From Zeugodacus cucurbitae (lineage: Eukaryota; Arthropoda; Insecta; Diptera; Tephritidae): a stretch of DNA of 64,000 nt. Position 1 is the stretch's first letter, and every line of letters starts with the position of its first letter. The notes under the pieces are model-generated. The model ran no database searches, was not told the origin of the DNA, and saw only the letters and a list, made by a program, of their open reading frames with translations. The DNA lies in the NCBI RefSeq assembly GCF_028554725.1, contig NC_071670.1, positions 74,003,001 to 74,067,000 of the forward strand, given 5' to 3'. Positions 13,291 to 28,054 of this stretch are shown piece by piece. The translations under genes and the position numbers were made by a program.

Positions 13291-16200
13291 TTAGTGAGTA
13301 CTACCGAGACTGATTTGGAATAACGCTCAGGCTTTAGACTTGAGATCTCGATTAGTTCCGGCTCCGGTTCTCTCGCTTTTAAAGAATAAAGCCCAGCTAG
13401 AGCCCTCTACATACCGTTATATTAAATGCAATATTAAAGTCAGAGACATAATATAATTATAGTAACTTCAAAAAACTTGAGTTGCCCAACGTTGCTCGTG
13501 ATGGCACACACGTGCCTCGTCTTTTCACCACACAATATTCCGTTTTGGAGTAGTTTGCAATTTTCAAAGCTTAATGCCTTTTCCAGATCTTCTATACGTT
13601 GGTTAAATTATTTTCTTCGGATATGAATTTCAAAAACAGTTTTCTTAAAAAAAAAAAACATGAGATAAAGGGTGGGCTATATTACTTTCTCTTATTTATA
13701 GTAAGAATCTTAAGTGTTGTCATAAAAAACGGAAAGGAGAATATATCAAAATCGCTTTCGAGCGGTACTTTCCGTAACTCACTCCGATACTTTTAGAGCT
13801 GTATAAACTACTTCGGTGTCATTTAATTTTCTTTTCTGCATTAAATGCTGACGAAGTCAGTCGCCTCGAGTGGTTAATTGAGTGCGCACATAAATTACTA
13901 CGGCTCAAACACATACCTCGCCACCTAGAAGCGTCCTGTCAGCGACACACACACGAATGCACGACTGCGGGCCTTCGGTGATAGCCGAGGCAATGTGTCA
14001 TGGAATTCTCGCCATTAAGCCAGTGTAGCACATTAAAGTAACTGGAAATTTGCTGTTACACTCACGACAGACATGGCTTGTACGGCGAGGAGTGTTGATG
14101 CGGGAGCGGGAAGAGGCATGGTGACAAGTGCCAACACAAACAAGCATTTTATCCCCAACAGTTAATTGATTTTTTAATGACTTCTCGCATGCAGAACATA
14201 CTGAGGCAGTCAGAAGTGTGAACGGGGCAGCGGCAGCAATAACGGCAGCAGCTGCAAACATAACAATAATGAATGAGAGAGTCGGCGATGAGCAGAAGCG
14301 GCTGTCGTAGTCGCAACAGTAACGACATTAGTAATAGCTGGTGATAGTAACAGTTGACGCTAACAGTGTCGATAGTGGTGGGGGGCCGCTAGCAATTGCT
14401 CGGCTGTCGCGAATGGCTGGGATCCGCCATGCAGGCAGTCAGTCAGTTAGCCAGTCAATAAACTCCGCCAATTAAGCAGTCAGGCGCACTCAGTGAGCAA
14501 CATTAAATTTCTCCAGCACTGCTGTTGCACGACTTCGCCAATATGTTGCACGGTGGTCGTCGCGTCTGTGGTATTGTTAGAGGAGACAACGCGAGGGGAT
14601 TGGGGCCGGATAAAGTTTTAATGACGGATCACTTTACAATCCGCCGTCGCGATGCATTTGGTTCGTCTATGAGCCAACTTAATGGGTGCAATCCATCGAC
14701 ACCTTTACCCAGCCGCATAGGTGCATGGCGTGCATGAAATACATAATGCGCAGCAGTTTTGAATTTACTCCAAAGGGCCTTACAATAATTGAGCAATTGC
14801 TTCTCGAGAATTCAAAATTGCTGATGCTGGTTCTGATGCGAGTAACAGAGCGAAGGCAGTAATAAAGATTGGTGTCTGGCTTGTTGGATATCGCATCGTG
14901 TCATGGAAATCAATATCTGGCTAAAGCACCATTTTGCTAAGGGTCATTAGGGTTAGGGGTCTGAATATTTTTTCATCACAATTGGTCATTACTTAGCCTT
15001 TAGAAACAGTTTCATGCATGTAAGTATATCACAACATAATTTGATGGAGGATGTCTTTTTGATAAAGAAAATATAGGATTGTAAAAGAATGAAATATTCG
15101 TCCGAGTGTGGTATTCGTCATTACTTACATTTTTCAACTCTCGTAAATCTATGGTGTAAGGCGAATATACATATTTCAAGATTAGGAAGATTTTGTTCTT
15201 TTTTTGATCGCTTGGGGGCTTGTAAAATTATGATCGAATACGAATTTATTAAGGGTAATAATAAGGCGTGCTTGGCAACCAACCTCATTTAACGACCATG
15301 AACCACTGACAAGAGGAGCAATTAAACCTAACGAATGCGAACTGTCAAGTGGGTGCATTACGATGCAAAATTATGCCGACGGCGGAGGTGCGGGTCAAGG
15401 GTGATGTAATGATGCGAAAAGCCATTAAACAGCTGCGAAACAACCTACAAAAACAACGATGTTCCCGTTTGAAGTAAAAAAATAAATGCGATATATCCAA
15501 ACGGAGGGCGCCTTTCTGTACCCCCGGCTGATACATGTGTCGATTGTGGGAGATGTGCCATTCAACAAATATGTTCACAGCCACATTGCGGACCGTCGAA
15601 AGTTGCTTGACCGATGCCGCGTTGGAGCTCATCGCCGTCAACAAACTAATTTGCTGACATTCAATGAAATCGAGCGCAAAAACAGTTACGCGCCCTCGCT
15701 GCCCCGACGTGTTGTTGGTGCACGGCGCCGAACATTCGCTCTTTGGCTCATCCGGCATATGGCGCAATCGTCGCTGTCTAACGTAACGTAAGTGGTTTGT
15801 AGCCGTTGTTAGTGGAGCGTTTTGTTGCTTTTGCCTTTTGTTTTTGTGATTCGCCAACTTTCTCATGCAGTTCATGTGTAAGCGTGTGTGTGGGGGTGGA
15901 TTTGCGACAACGTGTTGCCAATGTTGAAACTTTGTCGCCAATACATTTTTATTATTTCATCAACACCACCGTCCCCACCGCACCAGCCGCCCCGCCTCAC
16001 GCCGTGGAAGTGACGTCCGCTGCTGGCGACGTCGTTAACATCACCAGCCAATATCAACACTGCCCTCTCGACCCTCGTCCCGGCGAAATCGGCTGCTTTG
16101 TGCTCGATAGGCGTTGCTCTGTGCGTGCGGGTGTGTGTGTGGCAGTGCGAGCCGTGTGTGCAACATGTGCGGCATTTGGGCGTTAATAGTCCGCCAGTCT

Positions 16201-16583
16201 ACGTTTACTTTAAACAACCACGCATTCAAGGCGGTTACTGGCTTGTGTGCTTTTGCACTCGTTTGTCGCATGTGTGGCTGGCTGTTTGTCCTTTGAAGCT
16301 TCGCTGCGCTAAGGTGTCGACGCTGCGGTATTGCCTGTTGTTGATGGTGTCGTTGCTGTGGTGTGGAAGGACAACAAACGCTTTTAATTAATTTCTTTGG
16401 GTTCATTAAAGGAGCGACACTGTATGCAATCAATTGGCCAACTTAAAGTCAAGTGCTTAAGTGCCAACTGCGAATTTAAACTCTAACACGAAACTTCAGA
16501 GCTAGCGAGGAATATTAATGCACCTGATCGCTTCATGGCAGTGCTGGATTCCGATTGAGTTTTTGCTCATGACCGCTGAAGAT

Positions 16584-16597
16584 AGAGAGAGAGAGAG
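16584..16597. repeat. GA dinucleotide run (GAGA-factor type motif)
   Basis: GAGAGAGAGAGAG-type sequence matches the binding preference of fly GAGA factor, known for its role at promoters and Polycomb response elements. Shorter runs occur at about 20396 (GAGAGAGAG) and 51901 (CTCTCTCTC). Binding is inference: only the motif is visible. Confidence 0.55.
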
Positions 16598-19500
16598 CTT
16601 TCAAAAGCATATTTATTTTTAAGAAATATTAAAAATCCGATTCGCTTTCTTTGGAAATCTTTAAGTTTTACCTGGAAGATGCGTTGAAAATGGAAAACTT
16701 GACTTGTCGAACGGTTCTTTCGAAACCGGCTATATCTGTTAGTTACTCAAAAATTAAGCTCTGCTTGCACTTCTAAGACTGCACGGCTCTTATATGTCGC
16801 TTGCTCTCTAGTTTAATGCCAATTTAAAGCGTTTGAATTGCATTTCTCTGCGCTTTAACAGGGTTGTCTCCTTCCAGCACCAGCTTATTTAATTAGAAAG
16901 TAGCGTTGGCTCAGCTTTCCGGAGGTTCGCAAAGGAAATCCCTTGAAGTGCTGTTATAACCTCAACAAATGGCAAAATTAATTTGAAACTGCAACAAAAA
17001 GGTTTCAGAGGTTTTCCTCATCAAGAAATGTTGGAACTGCTGTGTGGGTGGAGCGGGTGGCGAGATGGCATTGGATGTGTGCAGCGGCATGCAAAGCCAG
17101 GGCAGTCTCGAAACCGAAAACTGCAAAAACAAAAATGTCAACACGATGGCAGATGTGACATTTTTGAGGGTAATTAAAAGTTAGGCGAAAAATTAGATGA
17201 AAATGAGTTTCGACTGGCAGATGAAAGAAAATACTTCTCGGCTTTGCAGCAAAGAAGCCCGACCGATGGCCTGCTGTGACAAATGACAAAGCAGCCTAAA
17301 CTCGCATGCAATTTGAATTCGGACGAGTATTGAGCGGGTGAAAGCGGGGGGTGGGGGCGATTAGCACATGTAAGGCCAAAAGTGAAATAGTTTTTGCACA
17401 TTTGCGCATTGTTCAGGTGGCAGTTAGTCCATTTGCAAAGATTCAAAGCTGCTGAATAGACACATGCACCTACATATATTCGTATTTATATACCGGCCGA
17501 GAAGTGTGTGTGTCGTTCAGGCATTTTAGCATTTGTTATTTGCAACGAAATGCATTTTAATGGCATATTTGGACAGCCCTTCGTCCGTATCGCTGCTCCG
17601 CTGCGGCTCTTTCATCGTGCAAACTATTGCTTTGAGACTCATTCTTCGAATTGTAAATGAGGGCTGGGGGCTGCTGAGCAGCTCGCCTAGATGTCTGTAT
17701 GTATGTTTTTGCCAAGTGTCTGTCCGGCTGATCTTAGTAGGTACGAGCTCCGTAGCGCAGGTGGAGAGTCTCCAGGAATGTGAATACTTGGCAAAGTGAC
17801 AATGCCATGCAGTGGTTAAAGCATTCTGCAGGGCTGCCGCTCTCCCTTCTGTTCAACAGATGCTCACCACTGGAGGCTGAGCTCTCTTTTGCACTTATGT
17901 TCATTGGTTTCCGCAGCAAAGCGTTTGTGTGGACCAAGGTGCTACTTTTTATTTTTCTTTCGAACATGTGCTGTTGTATAAAGGCAGTTATTTTAACAGT
18001 TATTTGCGGACTGCCGACAGCTGGTGCGAGCCTACACGAAGGCTCTTGTAAGTGTACGCGTTTTTTTCTGAAGTGAGGAACGTCACAGTGTCTCTTGTTC
18101 TATATTTTCCAAAACAGAATTCATGTTGGTTCAGTATAAGGTGGTCTGGAGCCGCTCAAGCATTGTTTGTCGGATTAGGTTGAATTACGCCTACTGATCT
18201 TCTAGGTCGTACCAGGAGCTGCAACATCGCTAAGCTTTCTATCTGAAAATGCGTCAAAATTAAGAAACGAAGCAATATTTCTTTACAATAGACTTCTGTA
18301 AGAGGGATCTGACTGTAAAACTTTTTCCAGACAAATGGACCCTCCCACGAATTTCCTTGAATCAGCCCTTCCGTAACACTTATATAATGTACCGGAATTT
18401 TAGGTTTCTCTTGGCGGTGCGATAGTGCTGGCAAGCGGCACATGCGACTTTTGCATTCTTGCGCGATTTAAATGTCATCAAATGTCAGTCAAATGCAAAC
18501 GTTGCAAAACTTTCCCGGAATTCCTTCTTATTATGCCCATAATGCGCCACATTTTAGCCAACAAACGCAGCGGCGGTGCAGCCGGCCGAAATGAAAGCTG
18601 CTCATGTTTGGTGAGTTTGGTGTTGTTGGTCGCGTTGCGACTTGAATTCTTTTGCTGTGCAAAGTTTGGTTGTTTCATTCTTCAGTCTTGAGGTTCTTCT
18701 CTCAAACTTTTGCTTTTATGATATCTTAATAGAAGATTTGCTTTGCTTCCCCGCCCCGAGGCCACGTACTCTTTGCTGGTTTTGAGGTGAGCATCGTGTT
18801 GCTGCCGCAGCTGTGATTATTATCTTTACTTGCCGGAAAACATAAGCCACACCACAAACGCTGGCGTTTTGCCGAGGTTGTTTTTGTTGTTACATGCGGG
18901 CGCTGCTTACCAACTTATTTGTAATTCTAAAGGATTCTTTCGTACTTGCAGCCGCTTTTGAAGCTTTCAAATAAATAAGAACTCATACGCCATGAGGTTG
19001 GCATTCCACATTCCCCACCTCTAAATAGCGGCGATGTACGTGTGTGTGTGTGTTGTTGGGGCAAATATGAGCTTTTTTCATTCGCCTTTTCATACTTGGC
19101 AAACACTTTTTGTGACATCTGGAAAAGTTTTTAAAGAGCAAAGACGCAAGCAACACGCCGACCGCACAAGGTGTCTTGTGTGTGTGTGTGCATCCATCAT
19201 GAGAGGGAAACGGGAGTTTCTTAATGTAAAAACTGAAATGGAGACACCAAGCAGTAAAACTGCAAGGATGTGTGCTGGCCGCGGGGAGAGCGGAGCGCTT
19301 GTACGGTCGTGGTAACTTTGAAGAAAGCAGGGGATGGGATAGAGCGACTGGGACTGGTGCGGGTAATTGGTTTGTCATAACTTACATCGTTTCAGCTCAT
19401 TTTCAGCACCGACTTCTGCATCAGTCGCAGCTCCTTCCAGCCTCCCCGCCCATTAAATCAATGCGCAGTTTTCTTTTAGATTTCCATTTTCCTGTACTTC

Positions 19501-22088
19501 CATGTCAATTCATGTCGAATGAGTCTAAGTTGATGTCGCTAAATGTGCACCGCAGAGCCCTGGCTCGTCCACTCGTTCAATATGAGTTACGACTCGCTCG
19601 CGACTCTTCCCGAATGTGTCGCGTATATCATCAGTACTGAGATCTATCTGCGTCGCTAATACGCTCATCTCCGCCGTTTCGGCAACTTTTTCTAAAGTGA
19701 CAAAAGTTTCGCATATTAGCTTCGAATATGTTGTAGTTCGTCTTATCGCTTTCGTTCAGCTTAGCTTTCAGGTTGCTGTTGTTGTACATATGCCCTAATG
19801 TGCGAAGTTGCGACGACAATTTGCACATATGGAGGATGACGAAAACGCTAATTTCGCAAGCATGTTCAGTTGCTTACGGTCTGTCAAGTGTCGAACAAAA
19901 TCCACTTGTAACAATTCTCGTAATAAAGTCCATTATCAACAATGTGTTTGTCTCCGTTATAGGCCTCCGAAAATAAGCTAGGAAAAATAAATCAAGTATT
20001 TTATTTGCCTAGTTTGTCAGGTTGTAAAGGGGGTTCATAGAGTCGTTCTTAAATAAGAACAAAGCAAAGTGCATAAGTCGATTACATGAAATCGATAATA
20101 TTACCTTTATTTGTAAGTACCGTTTTTATATTTTTAACTTAGTCTTCCAAAATATTTCTGGTTTTATATGCAATTGGATTATTTCTTAGTTTGCTTAGGA
20201 AAATAATATCCGCCAACTCAGCAACAAAAAAGTAGAATGACTCAAAACGTTTCAATGAAAAAGAGGCTTTTTGCATAACCATTACTGGTTCTTCGATCTA
20301 GATAATCGGCTGCTGGAGGCGCTTAGTGTTGCAAGGACTTTGGAAAGTTGGTTTCCCATTACCAAGTTTTAATAATCGTGGTTGGGGATAATCGGAGAGA
20401 GAGAGCTACGAAGACGAATTTTCCATATACCGGAAGAATAGATGTGGGAAATCAATAAAAAAAAATATTGTCGAATTTGTGTAACTTTCACCTTGCGTCG
20501 ACACTACATCTGTATTCAGCAAATTTATCAGTTGCAACAGGCCAATGCTATTATACAATTATTTTCGAGTTGCTATTTCCCTCTGCAGTTCATCGAGAGT
20601 GGAAAATGTATTCCAAAGGTGTCAGTAATCGCAAATTTGCTTCACTTTTTGCTACGCTTAAGGAAGGAGGTTAAAAGGCGGAAGATTTTATAATTTTCTC
20701 TGTGCCTCTCCCACTCTCTCTCTTTGGCTTTCATTTCGTAGTAAACTTTGATTTGATTTCAAAGTATTGTAAAGACGATCAAAAGATCATTTATAAAGCT
20801 GGCAAGAGTTAAGCCCTCTGCCCCTGCGCCTGCGTTGGCTTTATGGTCTGCACATTTTGCACCACGTCAAAGTCAACACTGATGATGTTGGCTTGGTTGG
20901 CTTTTGTGCCTTTAACGCTTAATTGAATTTTTTATGAGTGTTGCTGTTCTGTGCGAATAGCAATACTGTTGTTGCTTGTGTAGGTGCGATGTTGTTGCTG
21001 ACGCCGCCGGTGGCAACTGCGTATTGGCTTACAAGCAACGCCTCGGCTGTCGCTGCCAAAGAAATTACACACACACTTACGCAAGCCAGCAGCACATGAG
21101 CACAAACAACAACAATTACCAACAACGACAACAACCACCGATATATGTTGCTATAACATAACAACAATATTGGAAATTGCATTAAAGGACGCACTGACAT
21201 AAAGCGAAAGGCAGCGCAAAGAGGGACAGCGGGTGGCGTTTTGCAACGCAGCTTTAAACGTTAAGTGCCACATGCAAAGTAGCATGCGGCGACTGCGACA
21301 GCGACTGCGGGTCGTTGCGAGTGTGTCAGCTGGTGTTGTTGGTGTTGCTGGTGCACATTCGCTTGTTGCAAGTGCAAGTAATTTAACGTATGTGTTGCTG
21401 ATGCTGTTAAATGAATATTGCTTATAAATTCAATTAAGCATAGATGCACTCAAGACGCAATCGCTCGCAAAGAGATGCCACAGGGACTGCGGGCTGCGAC
21501 GGGGGCGGCTGCTGGGCCTGCAAAGTGCTCTAGCTGCTACGTTTAATGTTACGGGTTTCTTTATGTTTTATGCTTTATGCTGCCACATTTTGTCCGTTGG
21601 CACAGTTCATTTGCCTGATGTTGAGCCATAACTGAATTAGATGTGTGTGCGAGAACTTGAATGGGTAGATGATGGCTTTGCCGAGTGCATTGTGCTCTGC
21701 TTAGGGTTGTTCCATATGAAAAACTGGAAACTCTGGACTTTGTTCTATTAATATGCGGATTAGAGGGGTTCAATTTAAGACCTCGGAAAATGTCATCAGA
21801 TTTGCATTTCCGTTTAAACTCAAAGGTTGATGAACTTTCGTGAGAGTGAGAATACCTGCAATGGCGTTCCTTCCGAATTTTAGTTTTTATCTTCCGATTC
21901 TATAAGTACACCTATTCTAAATTGAAGGGAATCTCACTTAAATGTAGCTGTGAGTAAACAAATTATTCCGTGTAAAATAAATATAAAGAGCACAAAACTA
22001 AAATTGAAGATAATGGATGTCCTTCTCCTCGAGGCTTTCAAAGTGTATGTGAAAACATGTACTTTAACGTTAGTTGCAGTACCAGTGA

Positions 22089-22280
22089 TTACAACATCCT
22101 AACCACCGAAGCATGTCGTCTCATTTTGTCGCTTTCCTTTTTGTGTTCTTCCATTCTTCGTCCTTTTTGGCACTTAATACATCGACGTGTTTGCTGCGCT
22201 AATTCCATTAGAAGGGCGAAGGCACTAACGTGATTTTCAAATGACTCCTCACTTACGGTGAGAGTGAGCTTTAAATACAA
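22089..22280 (-). other. Minus-strand open frame containing an in-frame intron-like segment
   Basis: A 63-codon frame with no ATG near its start (it opens at TTG) ends in TAA at 22089. Within it, 22256 down to 22194 on the minus strand has intron signals: GTAAGTGAG donor, CTAAT branch-like site, then GCGCAG acceptor. The segment is 63 nt, a multiple of three, and has no stop, so both the retained and the removed forms keep the frame. The translated part is hydrophilic (a run ending CIKCQKGRRMEEHKKES). I do not recognise it. It may be a chance frame. The donor is preceded by ACC rather than CAG, which weakens it. Confidence 0.15.
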
Positions 22281-25200
22281 ACTTAACTACCCACCTACAT
22301 GTGCACTCACATTGCCGTAGATATGTGCCTCACACGCAATCTACTTGGTTAATTGGGCATGACCGGCACAAAATATGCAATGGATCAGCTTCAGTCAACT
22401 CAACGGGAATGTTCCACGGATTGATCCACTGTCGTTGAATATTCTTCAATCTAAACGGATATTGTGGAACTAGTTTCGATAAACCTTCTGAGTCGATCAG
22501 TCTTCAGTTTGCCACTGGAGCCCTGACGAGAACCTTAGTAACTGCAAGGTGGTGTAGTGTTGCGCCATCTTCGTGACCGGCACCTAGTATGTTGGGTCAA
22601 TGTATATATGTATAATAAAAGTATGTCTGTATTTGTTGTCCTCGCTTAACGTTTCATTGGATTTTATGTGCTTCTTCGCTGGTCCTCAAGTAGACCATTG
22701 CATGTTGCCTCTGCTGCTGTTGATGTTGTTGATGTTTTTATTACAGCTGTTGTTGTGCACTTTTTAGGTTTCGTTTCTTGCATTGATACCACTTCGGTGC
22801 CATCGCCCTTCTCCTCTCTTTGTCCTCATCCATTTGTTTAAATGTTTTTCCTGTTTCACTTACTTTCTGTTATGCGGCTATCTGGTCCATCGTTGTGTTC
22901 TACAATTTGCACTTCATTTTCCTACTTCATTCACTCGGAGGCACTCAACGAAATTTTGTCCTTTGTTGCACGAAGAGTGTCTTTTCAGCATTGAAAAGTG
23001 TCATTACACTGAGTGTGTGGTGTCCTAACGGTTTGTCGTTGTTTGTAACTGCTTGTTGTTATTGCTATTGTTGGCGGATTAATCATTTGCTGTAGATTGA
23101 ATTATATTTGCGCATCTCTCGCCAGCAATTGCCTACGGTACTCTGGGCGCACAATGTTCTCCGTGTGCTCGCAAATGTTTTCCATTTATGTTTGTTTTGC
23201 TCGCCGAGGCGCATCGTTTGCTATTTCTTGCATTGCTGCGCCATTTTCATGGAGGACTTTTAGCAAATTGGAATGGTTTCAGCAAAGGTGTGCCTCCAAG
23301 GGTAGCGGAATTCGTCCAAGAGTTTACAAGAATAATCATTCTTGAAACACCAGTATATATAAGTACTCATTATTTTGCTGTTGTCCTGCTATTTGGAAAA
23401 CCCATCATATATTTTTGAAAAGAAAAATATTTAAGTACGATTTTGCTAAAGACAGATTGCAAAATATGTTTTGACTAAAAAGCTAACAAATGTCGACTTC
23501 TCAAGAACACCATTACAGATCTTCGCTCTACTCTATATACTTCAGTTTCGGTTCATTGAGGATACTTTGATGGAACGCTTTCAGGGCACTTGATTACGTC
23601 AGACATTCAGAAAGAAACTGTTGAGTTTCGCTTGAATGAAAAACAGTTCTACGAATTTCAATTATGAGGTACATGGGTACAGAACGAGCTTTTCAATTGG
23701 AGGCCCTGAACTTCACTGCTAGTGTATCTATAAATTATGCTTGATATTAAAGGGTTACAGGGAATAGTGGGGCCATCAGCTCATATCTACTTAAATTTCG
23801 CGTTACCAACTGAAAATATATTGATTTTTTTAAACAATTTCAAAATTAAGTTTGTTTAGCATGATCTCGCCATACAACTGCATCCAGTTCGATGTTGGGG
23901 CATTTGCGTTTTTGCAAATCGAAAGCTGATTTGTTTGAGGTTTTTGTGATTTGAATTTGAGTTGCACAGCGCAGAGACACGTAACGACCATTTGTCTGAG
24001 CTTTCCTGCCGCTGCAACATATGCATTCGTCTCCACAGGCCCTACCTCTCGTTGGATGGTGGATGGTGATGTTGCCGATGCGCGGCTACATGCGGCGTTG
24101 TTGTCGTTTTCAGAAATTTTGCTGTCTTTGTGTTGTGTGCGCCTGCCTCTGTGTGGCACAAACTGCTGTGGCAGTGATGTGGCGAGACGCCTTTATTCAC
24201 ACGAGCGCATCCACTCGCCTAAACCGGCTGCAGCGTGGCTGCCTGACTGCCTGCCACTTACTTTTCGATTTCCGGCGTCAGACAGGCATTTGCCCGGCGC
24301 AGGGCATTAATGGACACATATTGTTGCAGCATGTTCGCATATCGCTCATGTAATGGCTGCCGCTGTTGTGTCGCTCCTGTCCGTTTCGTTGTCCGTTGCT
24401 TCGGCAACGCATTTGCGGCTTTTTCGTCATAAGCCCTTTGGAGCGGCTGCGGCTGGCGCTGTGGTCGTGCGATTTTTTATCATTTCCCGAAATGGCGGCT
24501 AACTGCTGCATGCCGCTGCTCTGTTCTCCTCATCTCACTACACATGCTTCTATGTTTGAGTGTTCTGAGAGTGGCCATCGCCGTTAGTGGGTTGTCAGCC
24601 GCCTCACTGCTCGGAGCATGGCGTTCTTTGTGGTCGAGTGACAATGGGCGCACCCACTCTGCTGTCTATTTGTTTACTTATGTATTTCCTGTGGCAGGGT
24701 CGGGAATCTGAAAGTAGCCTTGCAGGCGCTCGCCTACCTCGCCCACCTCGCCGGCATATTGCGGTACATTTCAATAATCAGCTTTCGATGGCGGATTTAC
24801 TCAACCTCTAGCAAAATTTTTGCCTCTGCAGCCGATGCTCTTGCGCAACTGCTGAGTGCTAATTGAACTGTGTGGCATACTTGCGGTTACCTTTGCCATT
24901 AATTTCCGCAAAACGTCGTGCGTGTGTGTCGGCACATGTGTGGGTGCGTGAGTTTGTTTTTGAAAACACGCCTCGTTCGCCGTTCCCCGATTGCGTAAGT
25001 TATGATAAATTATTTATTAATGTCGACAATTCCTTTGTTTTGCATGGCAGAGCCAGCCAGCCAGCGCCTTTTACTTTTGCGAGCGTTTGCAAATTGCTGT
25101 AAGAGTTCAACAATTCGAAAATTAATTTCACAAGTTGAAATGGGAAGCCACTCGTGTGCGCAGGCAGCCATAAAAAGGGTTAGACACTTCGCAACGATGA

Positions 25201-26895
25201 AAAATGAAGTTCGGTGAAAAATTACCACCTGCAGCAGCACGGAATTATTTAATAGTCGAAAAAGCCAAATATCTCTGCGAGAGCTTAGCTAGAGCCACAG
25301 GTGAAATTTTCATCCGTGAAGGCACTTGGAAATCATCAAAAGGAATACCTTCAAGTTTAGCTTCGAGTAATTATCATCCAACCTGCAGGTCTTTCCTGCG
25401 AGCACAGCAACAGCAACAGCAAAGGGAATGCCTAAGCCTAGCCTTGACAGGCGCACCTGCATGTCGACTGTGTGCGTGTGTGTGGGTGGAATTTTTAAGC
25501 CCCGGAACGCATCGTGTTGTAGGCGCTCTAAGCCATAAATTCCTTTCGCCATGCATATCCCCATATACATACTCGTACATATATTATTAGAAGCACTGCC
25601 AAAAATATTCAGCAGCTCCTGCAACGAGGCAAAAGTGAGCTCGAATTCCACCGCCAGCCGGTGAGGCATGCGGCGCGGAGCGGCAGGGGCGGCACTTTCA
25701 TCTGCAAATATAATTTCTGCTTGCATTTCAACAAATCTGTCCCAGTGGCGTTGTACGGCATAAAATTCGCATGGCACGACTGCTGAGCGGCGCTTCGGCC
25801 GCATGGAACAACGCTACATGTAATGCGAATTCAACGGCAAAGCAGCAAAATGAAATGGCTTAGCCGTGTAACGGTATTGCTCACAAGCGGCTGCTGCCTG
25901 CCACGGCCACGGTCACTGCGCGCTGTAAGTAAGGCGACGCCGCCTTCCGGGGTGTATGGCTGTCCAAAAGCATGGCCACCGCCGGCCGCGCGCCTCGAGT
26001 GCCGCTGAGCGTTGAGTGCCGGCTGAGCACTCTCGCTACATGACAGCATAATTTTATTCCACTTTAGTTTTATTTTTGCTGCATTTTATTGTTGGATGTG
26101 AGGGGGGAGGGTTGTGTACTCGCGTATGTCGCTGTGTTTGTGTGGATTTGTGTTAGTGTTATTTTTGGCTTTCGGTAATTTCTACTTGTGCGCTTCGTGC
26201 TACATAAGAAATTTATGAAGAGACAGCAAAGGCGAGAAGGCCACGAAAGGACAAAAAGATATATACACAAACGGAGGACGGTGTGCGGCAGTTGTGTGTC
26301 GACCGGAGTGTGGCGGCATGTCATGTTCATAAACTAAAATACACTAGAAATTCATGTAGTGAACGAGTGAAGCTGCGGAGCGCAGACACAGGTGGACGGA
26401 TAGGGGAGACCAAACCAGTGGTGGATCGCAAAAGCCACAATGTGTGCTTCAGCCGAACTCGAATCGTTACTAATATGATGAGTAAGCAAGGATACTTGTG
26501 TCATGCTTTTTGCCTTGTCGCTGGGCCATGCGAGGCACTCTGTTGCCGCTAACGAAAATGTTGCAGCAATAAAAGTTTCACTTAAATTGCGAGCACTCAG
26601 CAGCCGCGCGTGTTTGTGTGCGTCCGTGTAAACATGAGGGGGGACGGCGGCAGAGGCCGTGGTTGGAGCACATGTTTCCCGCAATTCGTATAAATAAAAT
26701 TCATTTAATTTGGCGCTTCGGCAGTTGGTGTGGATTTTTATCTCTGCTTGCTGCTATTTCACTGGTCGCCAAAGCGCCGCATCCCACCGCCAAACTCACG
26801 CGTGTGTGCGGCTCGTCCGAGAGGTCGTCTTGTTTACAAACGCAAAGTGTCACTGGTAGGCTTTCCCTGCTCTGGCTCTGACTCTTGCCCTTCCT

Positions 26896-26913
26896 CTTCT
26901 TCTTCTTCTTCTT
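26896..26913. repeat. CTT trinucleotide microsatellite, six units
   Basis: There are six uninterrupted CTT units followed by CTTTTC. It reads as GAA on the minus strand. It is a plain short microsatellite and would be suitable as a polymorphic marker if length-variable. Confidence 0.9.
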
Positions 26914-28054
26914 TTCATACATATTTATCGGTGTGTCTGTGTGAGTGGATTGCTGCACATTCAGCTTTTCGGCTTCGCTTGTTGGCTGTTTGATTGTGTC
27001 ATCCATTCCTTTGTGCTGCCGATTGTGGTTCCTTTGCCGCCACAGCCACTCGCCGCGCGTGTGTGTGGCGGTTGCCGCTACGGAGTTTATGTTGCTCTGT
27101 TGGCTTTGTTATTGCTTTTGTTTAATGCCTGTGCCACTGGCATGAAAGTGAATTGTGCTGCCGTTGCCGCCGCCGAATTTGAGTGTTTTCATGTATATTT
27201 CGGTTTGTGGCATTGGCCAAGTGCTCGCAACACACACACACACTCACGCACGCAGTAGAATATGTAAATGTGCGCAGAGACTTTGTTAGTGAGCTTTGTT
27301 TGTTGTATATTTAATTTCAGTCGCGGTTTCCACGTTGTCCTCGAGTAATAAGCTCTGGTTAATTTTGTATTACCGTATAATTTGCTTAGCCCAACCAGTC
27401 CACGGCGTGTGTTTGGGAAATCAACGCCCCGTGCGGCCCACCAGTACCCGGCTGTGCCCTACCTGTAGCATCTGCAATGATTACGCCTTAGCAAATGTGG
27501 TCAATTTAATTTATTTTAAGTTATCCCTCGCATTTGTCTGGGTTTACGGAGACATCAAGTCGAATTGAATTTACCAAAGGATTTGTCATCTACTTTCATT
27601 GCGAGCGAATCCTTAAGAAAGGATTTAATTCCAGTTTGCGGCGCACAAGACTTTTACCTCACCGCATTACTAGGCGGTGGCATTTGTTGCAGCAACCTCC
27701 CATAAGCCATTCTAGCGGCCATTTAATGCAACCACTTTAGTGAGCTTACGTGTGGGTTGGTCAAGCTTATAGTTTTTGGCCAAAATTGAGATGGTTAAAA
27801 TATTTTCTGTGCGAAATTGAAATACAAGTCAAGTTGCCTGCCTTCGAACACATTGATTTCCCCATCACCTGTGTGATGAGTCATTTTTGAATAACATGAG
27901 TTTGAGCTGGCGGAAGGTAATTTTTCTCCTAAGACATAATTCGAAATCAATTTGTTTTCTAAACTTCATATAAAAGTAAAATTATTTCAAGTTGAATTAC
28001 TTGGTGTTCTTTTACATTGGAGACATTAGTTAGTGCTCTTCGTTGATGATCTGG

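Larger units (their letters stand above)
13300..27800. other. Non-coding stretch, no gene recognised
   Basis: This long stretch has balanced base composition and abundant simple repeats, including a GA run (16584-16597), TG runs (19039-19052, 19177-19190), CTT x6 (26896-26913) and CA (27231-27243). Many overlapping ORFs of 60-200 codons on both strands are rich in Cys/Val/His from TGTG/CACA sequence. The largest, on the minus strand at 15345-15941, overlaps equally open plus-strand frames and contains no domain I know. Apart from an intron-like segment near 22.2 kb, I see nothing that distinguishes a gene. Confidence 0.55.

Noticed and set aside
15345..15941. 198-codon ORF on the minus strand
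   Set aside because: It opens at TTG and lies opposite open plus-strand frames in a balanced-composition block. No domain is seen.
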